Assembly (NCBI GenBank): GCA_023436495.1
Contig: JAEZIT010000077.1
Coordinates: 1 to 25,692, forward strand
Reading direction: 5' to 3'
DNA length: 25,692 bases
Source of the DNA: Acidobacteriota bacterium
Lineage (GTDB): Bacteria; Acidobacteriota; Blastocatellia; Pyrinomonadales; Pyrinomonadaceae
This document shows positions 24,431 through 25,692 of this stretch, piece by piece (positions within the stretch are counted from its first letter, which is position 1; every line of letters starts with the position of its first letter). The notes under the pieces are model-generated. The model had not been told where the DNA came from, made no database searches, and was given only the letters and a program-made list of their open reading frames with translations. The position numbers and the translations under genes are program-made.

Positions 24431-25692
24431 TCATTCCGCCGGAACCGCGCTTTCGGCGGCCGCATTTCCCGTTACATCCGTGTTACCGACAGATATTTTA
24501 TAATCACAGTCTTCGTTTTTGCAAAATCGGACCGTGCCATCTTTTTTCGTCGTTTTTTCAAGGAGAAACGGCGAACTGCATTGCGGGCAGGCTTCGGCGA
24601 CGGGCTTGTCCCAGAATACGACGTCGCATTTCGGATAGTTGGCACATCCGTAAAACACCTTTCCGCGCTTCGATTTCTTGACCACGATGTCACCGCCGTC
24701 CTTCGGGCAGGTTATACCGAGCGTTTCGCGCTTTACATAATCGCACTTCGGATAATTCGAACACGAGACGAATTCGCCGAAGCGGCCCTGGCGGCGGACG
24801 AGCTTCGCGCCGTCCTTTGGGCAGATCTCGTCGAGTTCGACGGGCGGTGCCACGGGTTTCTGCTGTCCCTTCGGGATCTTGCGGATATTCTTGCATTCAG
24901 GATAACCGGTACAGCCGTAGAACGGGCCGAAACGTCCTTTTTTCAAGGCCATCTCGCGTCCACACAATTCGCACACCGGAACTTCTTCCTGCTTCTCGCC
25001 GCTGCCGTCGCCCTCTAATTCGGCTGATTTCTTGCTGCCTACCTCGCGGGTGTTCTTGCATTCCGGATAATTCGAACAGGCGAGGAACTGGCCGAACCTG
25101 CCGAATTTGATGACCATGCCGGAACCGCACTTTTCACAGATCTCGTCGGTCGGGATCGAGGTCTGTTTCTTGTTCTTGATATTCTCGGTCGCGTGCGCGA
25201 GGTCCTTCGTGAACTTCCCGTAAAATTCATGCAGAGCATCGCGCCAGTTCAGCTTGCCTTCCTCGATGTTGTCGAGTTCCTCTTCCATACGCGCCGTGTA
25301 CGTCGCGTTAAAGATATTATCGAAACTTTCCAGCAGCAGGTCGTTCACCGTCGTCCCAAGAGGCGTCGGATGAAAGCGCCCTTCGATCTTTTCGACGTAT
25401 TCGCGGTCCTGGATCGTCGTCATGATCGCGGCATAGGTCGACGGGCGGCCGATTCCTTTTTCCTCAAGCGCCTTTACAAGCGTCGCTTCCGAATAGCGCG
25501 GCGGTGGTTCGGTGAAGTGCTGGTTGGGCGTGATCGAATTGAGTTTCAAAGTTTCGCCCTGTTCGACGCGCGGGAGCGAACGTTCCTCGTCATCCTCTTC
25601 GCCGTCCTGCGGTTTGTCGTCGCGGCCCTCCTGATAGACCTTCAAAAAGCCGTCGAATTTCTGAACGGAACCCGTCGCGCGAAAAGTAAAAC
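24431..25692 (-). CDS. topA: DNA topoisomerase I, C-terminal part (runs off window)
   Basis: About 419 residues are visible; the frame is open to the window edge (FRATGSVQKFDGFLKVYQEG), so the N-terminal Toprim domain and active-site Tyr lie outside. ITPNQHFTEPPPRYSEATLVK and EEKGIGRPSTYA are hallmark type IA motifs. The C-terminus has five zinc-ribbon units: CEKCG, CELCG, CPKDG (about 27 residues before SNYPKC), a second CPKDG, and CPQC. In the two CPKDG units the second Cys is Asp, so metal binding there may be lost. The enzyme relaxes negative supercoils by single-strand passage. The protein ends in a short acidic/Ala tail. Confidence 0.93.
   Translation of the reverse strand, partial: FTFRATGSVQKFDGFLKVYQEGRDDKPQDGEEDDEERSLPRVEQGETLKLNSITPNQHFTEPPPRYSEATLVKALEEKGIGRPSTYAAIMTTIQDREYVEKIEGRFHPTPLGTTVNDLLLESFDNIFNATYTARMEEELDNIEEGKLNWRDALHEFYGKFTKDLAHATENIKNKKQTSIPTDEICEKCGSGMVIKFGRFGQFLACSNYPECKNTREVGSKKSAELEGDGSGEKQEEVPVCELCGREMALKKGRFGPFYGCTGYPECKNIRKIPKGQQKPVAPPVELDEICPKDGAKLVRRQGRFGEFVSCSNYPKCDYVKRETLGITCPKDGGDIVVKKSKRGKVFYGCANYPKCDVVFWDKPVAEACPQCSSPFLLEKTTKKDGTVRFCKNEDCDYKISVGNTDVTGNAAAESAVPAE

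Overview
The window looks like a chromosome segment from a high-GC, Gram-negative bacterium, most likely Acidobacteriota of the Blastocatellia/Pyrinomonadaceae type. That placement is an inference from gene style: an Oar-like TonB-dependent receptor with an N-terminal carboxypeptidase-regulatory domain, a winged-helix/TolB-propeller regulator, a secreted subtilase with FG-GAP-like repeats, and Tat-exported PhoX-like and amine-oxidase proteins. No rRNA, tRNA, CRISPR array, transposase or integrase was seen.

Layout. (1) Positions 1-4911 hold a visibly AT-richer accessory island on the minus strand. In transcription order it encodes vsr, a small XRE regulator, an m5C DNA methyltransferase, a DUF262/DUF1524 (GmrSD-like) protein and a short MutH/Sau3AI-family protein. 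The last four are tightly packed: ATGA overlap, TAATG overlap, then 17 nt. The far end abuts a truncated XRE gene on the plus strand, which suggests an insertion scar. A strong hairpin terminator (4875-4911) separates the island from the chromosome. (2) Positions 4984-13789, all minus: a large TonB-dependent receptor, a nested inverted-repeat element, an FAD amine oxidase, a 75-residue orphan, a DsbA/FrnE-like oxidoreductase, a CbbQ-type AAA+ ATPase and a PhoX-like protein. (3) Positions 13944-19514, all minus: a run of secreted or surface proteins, namely a 101-residue small protein, a 17-residue-repeat solenoid protein, a subtilisin-fold protein with a six-repeat propeller, and a small Cna-B/CarbD-like putative lipoprotein, closed by an intrinsic terminator. 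(4) Positions 19699-21924, plus: a membrane-anchored winged-helix/propeller regulator, converging on a bidirectional terminator with an M28 peptidase. (5) Positions 23836-25692, minus: a SAM methyltransferase following the 3' part of topA, which runs off the window.

Most notable observations. The DsbA/FrnE-like gene has an in-frame TGA exactly at the first Cys of its CxxC motif, followed by a plausible bacterial SECIS-like hairpin, so it is probably a selenoprotein (U-P-F-C) that standard gene calling would truncate. The subtilisin-like protein has Ser at the usual catalytic Asp and His positions while keeping the nucleophile Ser, so it is probably a pseudo-protease. The restriction-modification island is unusual: a DUF262/DUF1524 gene lies inside a type II-like cassette whose Sau3AI-family gene encodes only one MutH-size domain.
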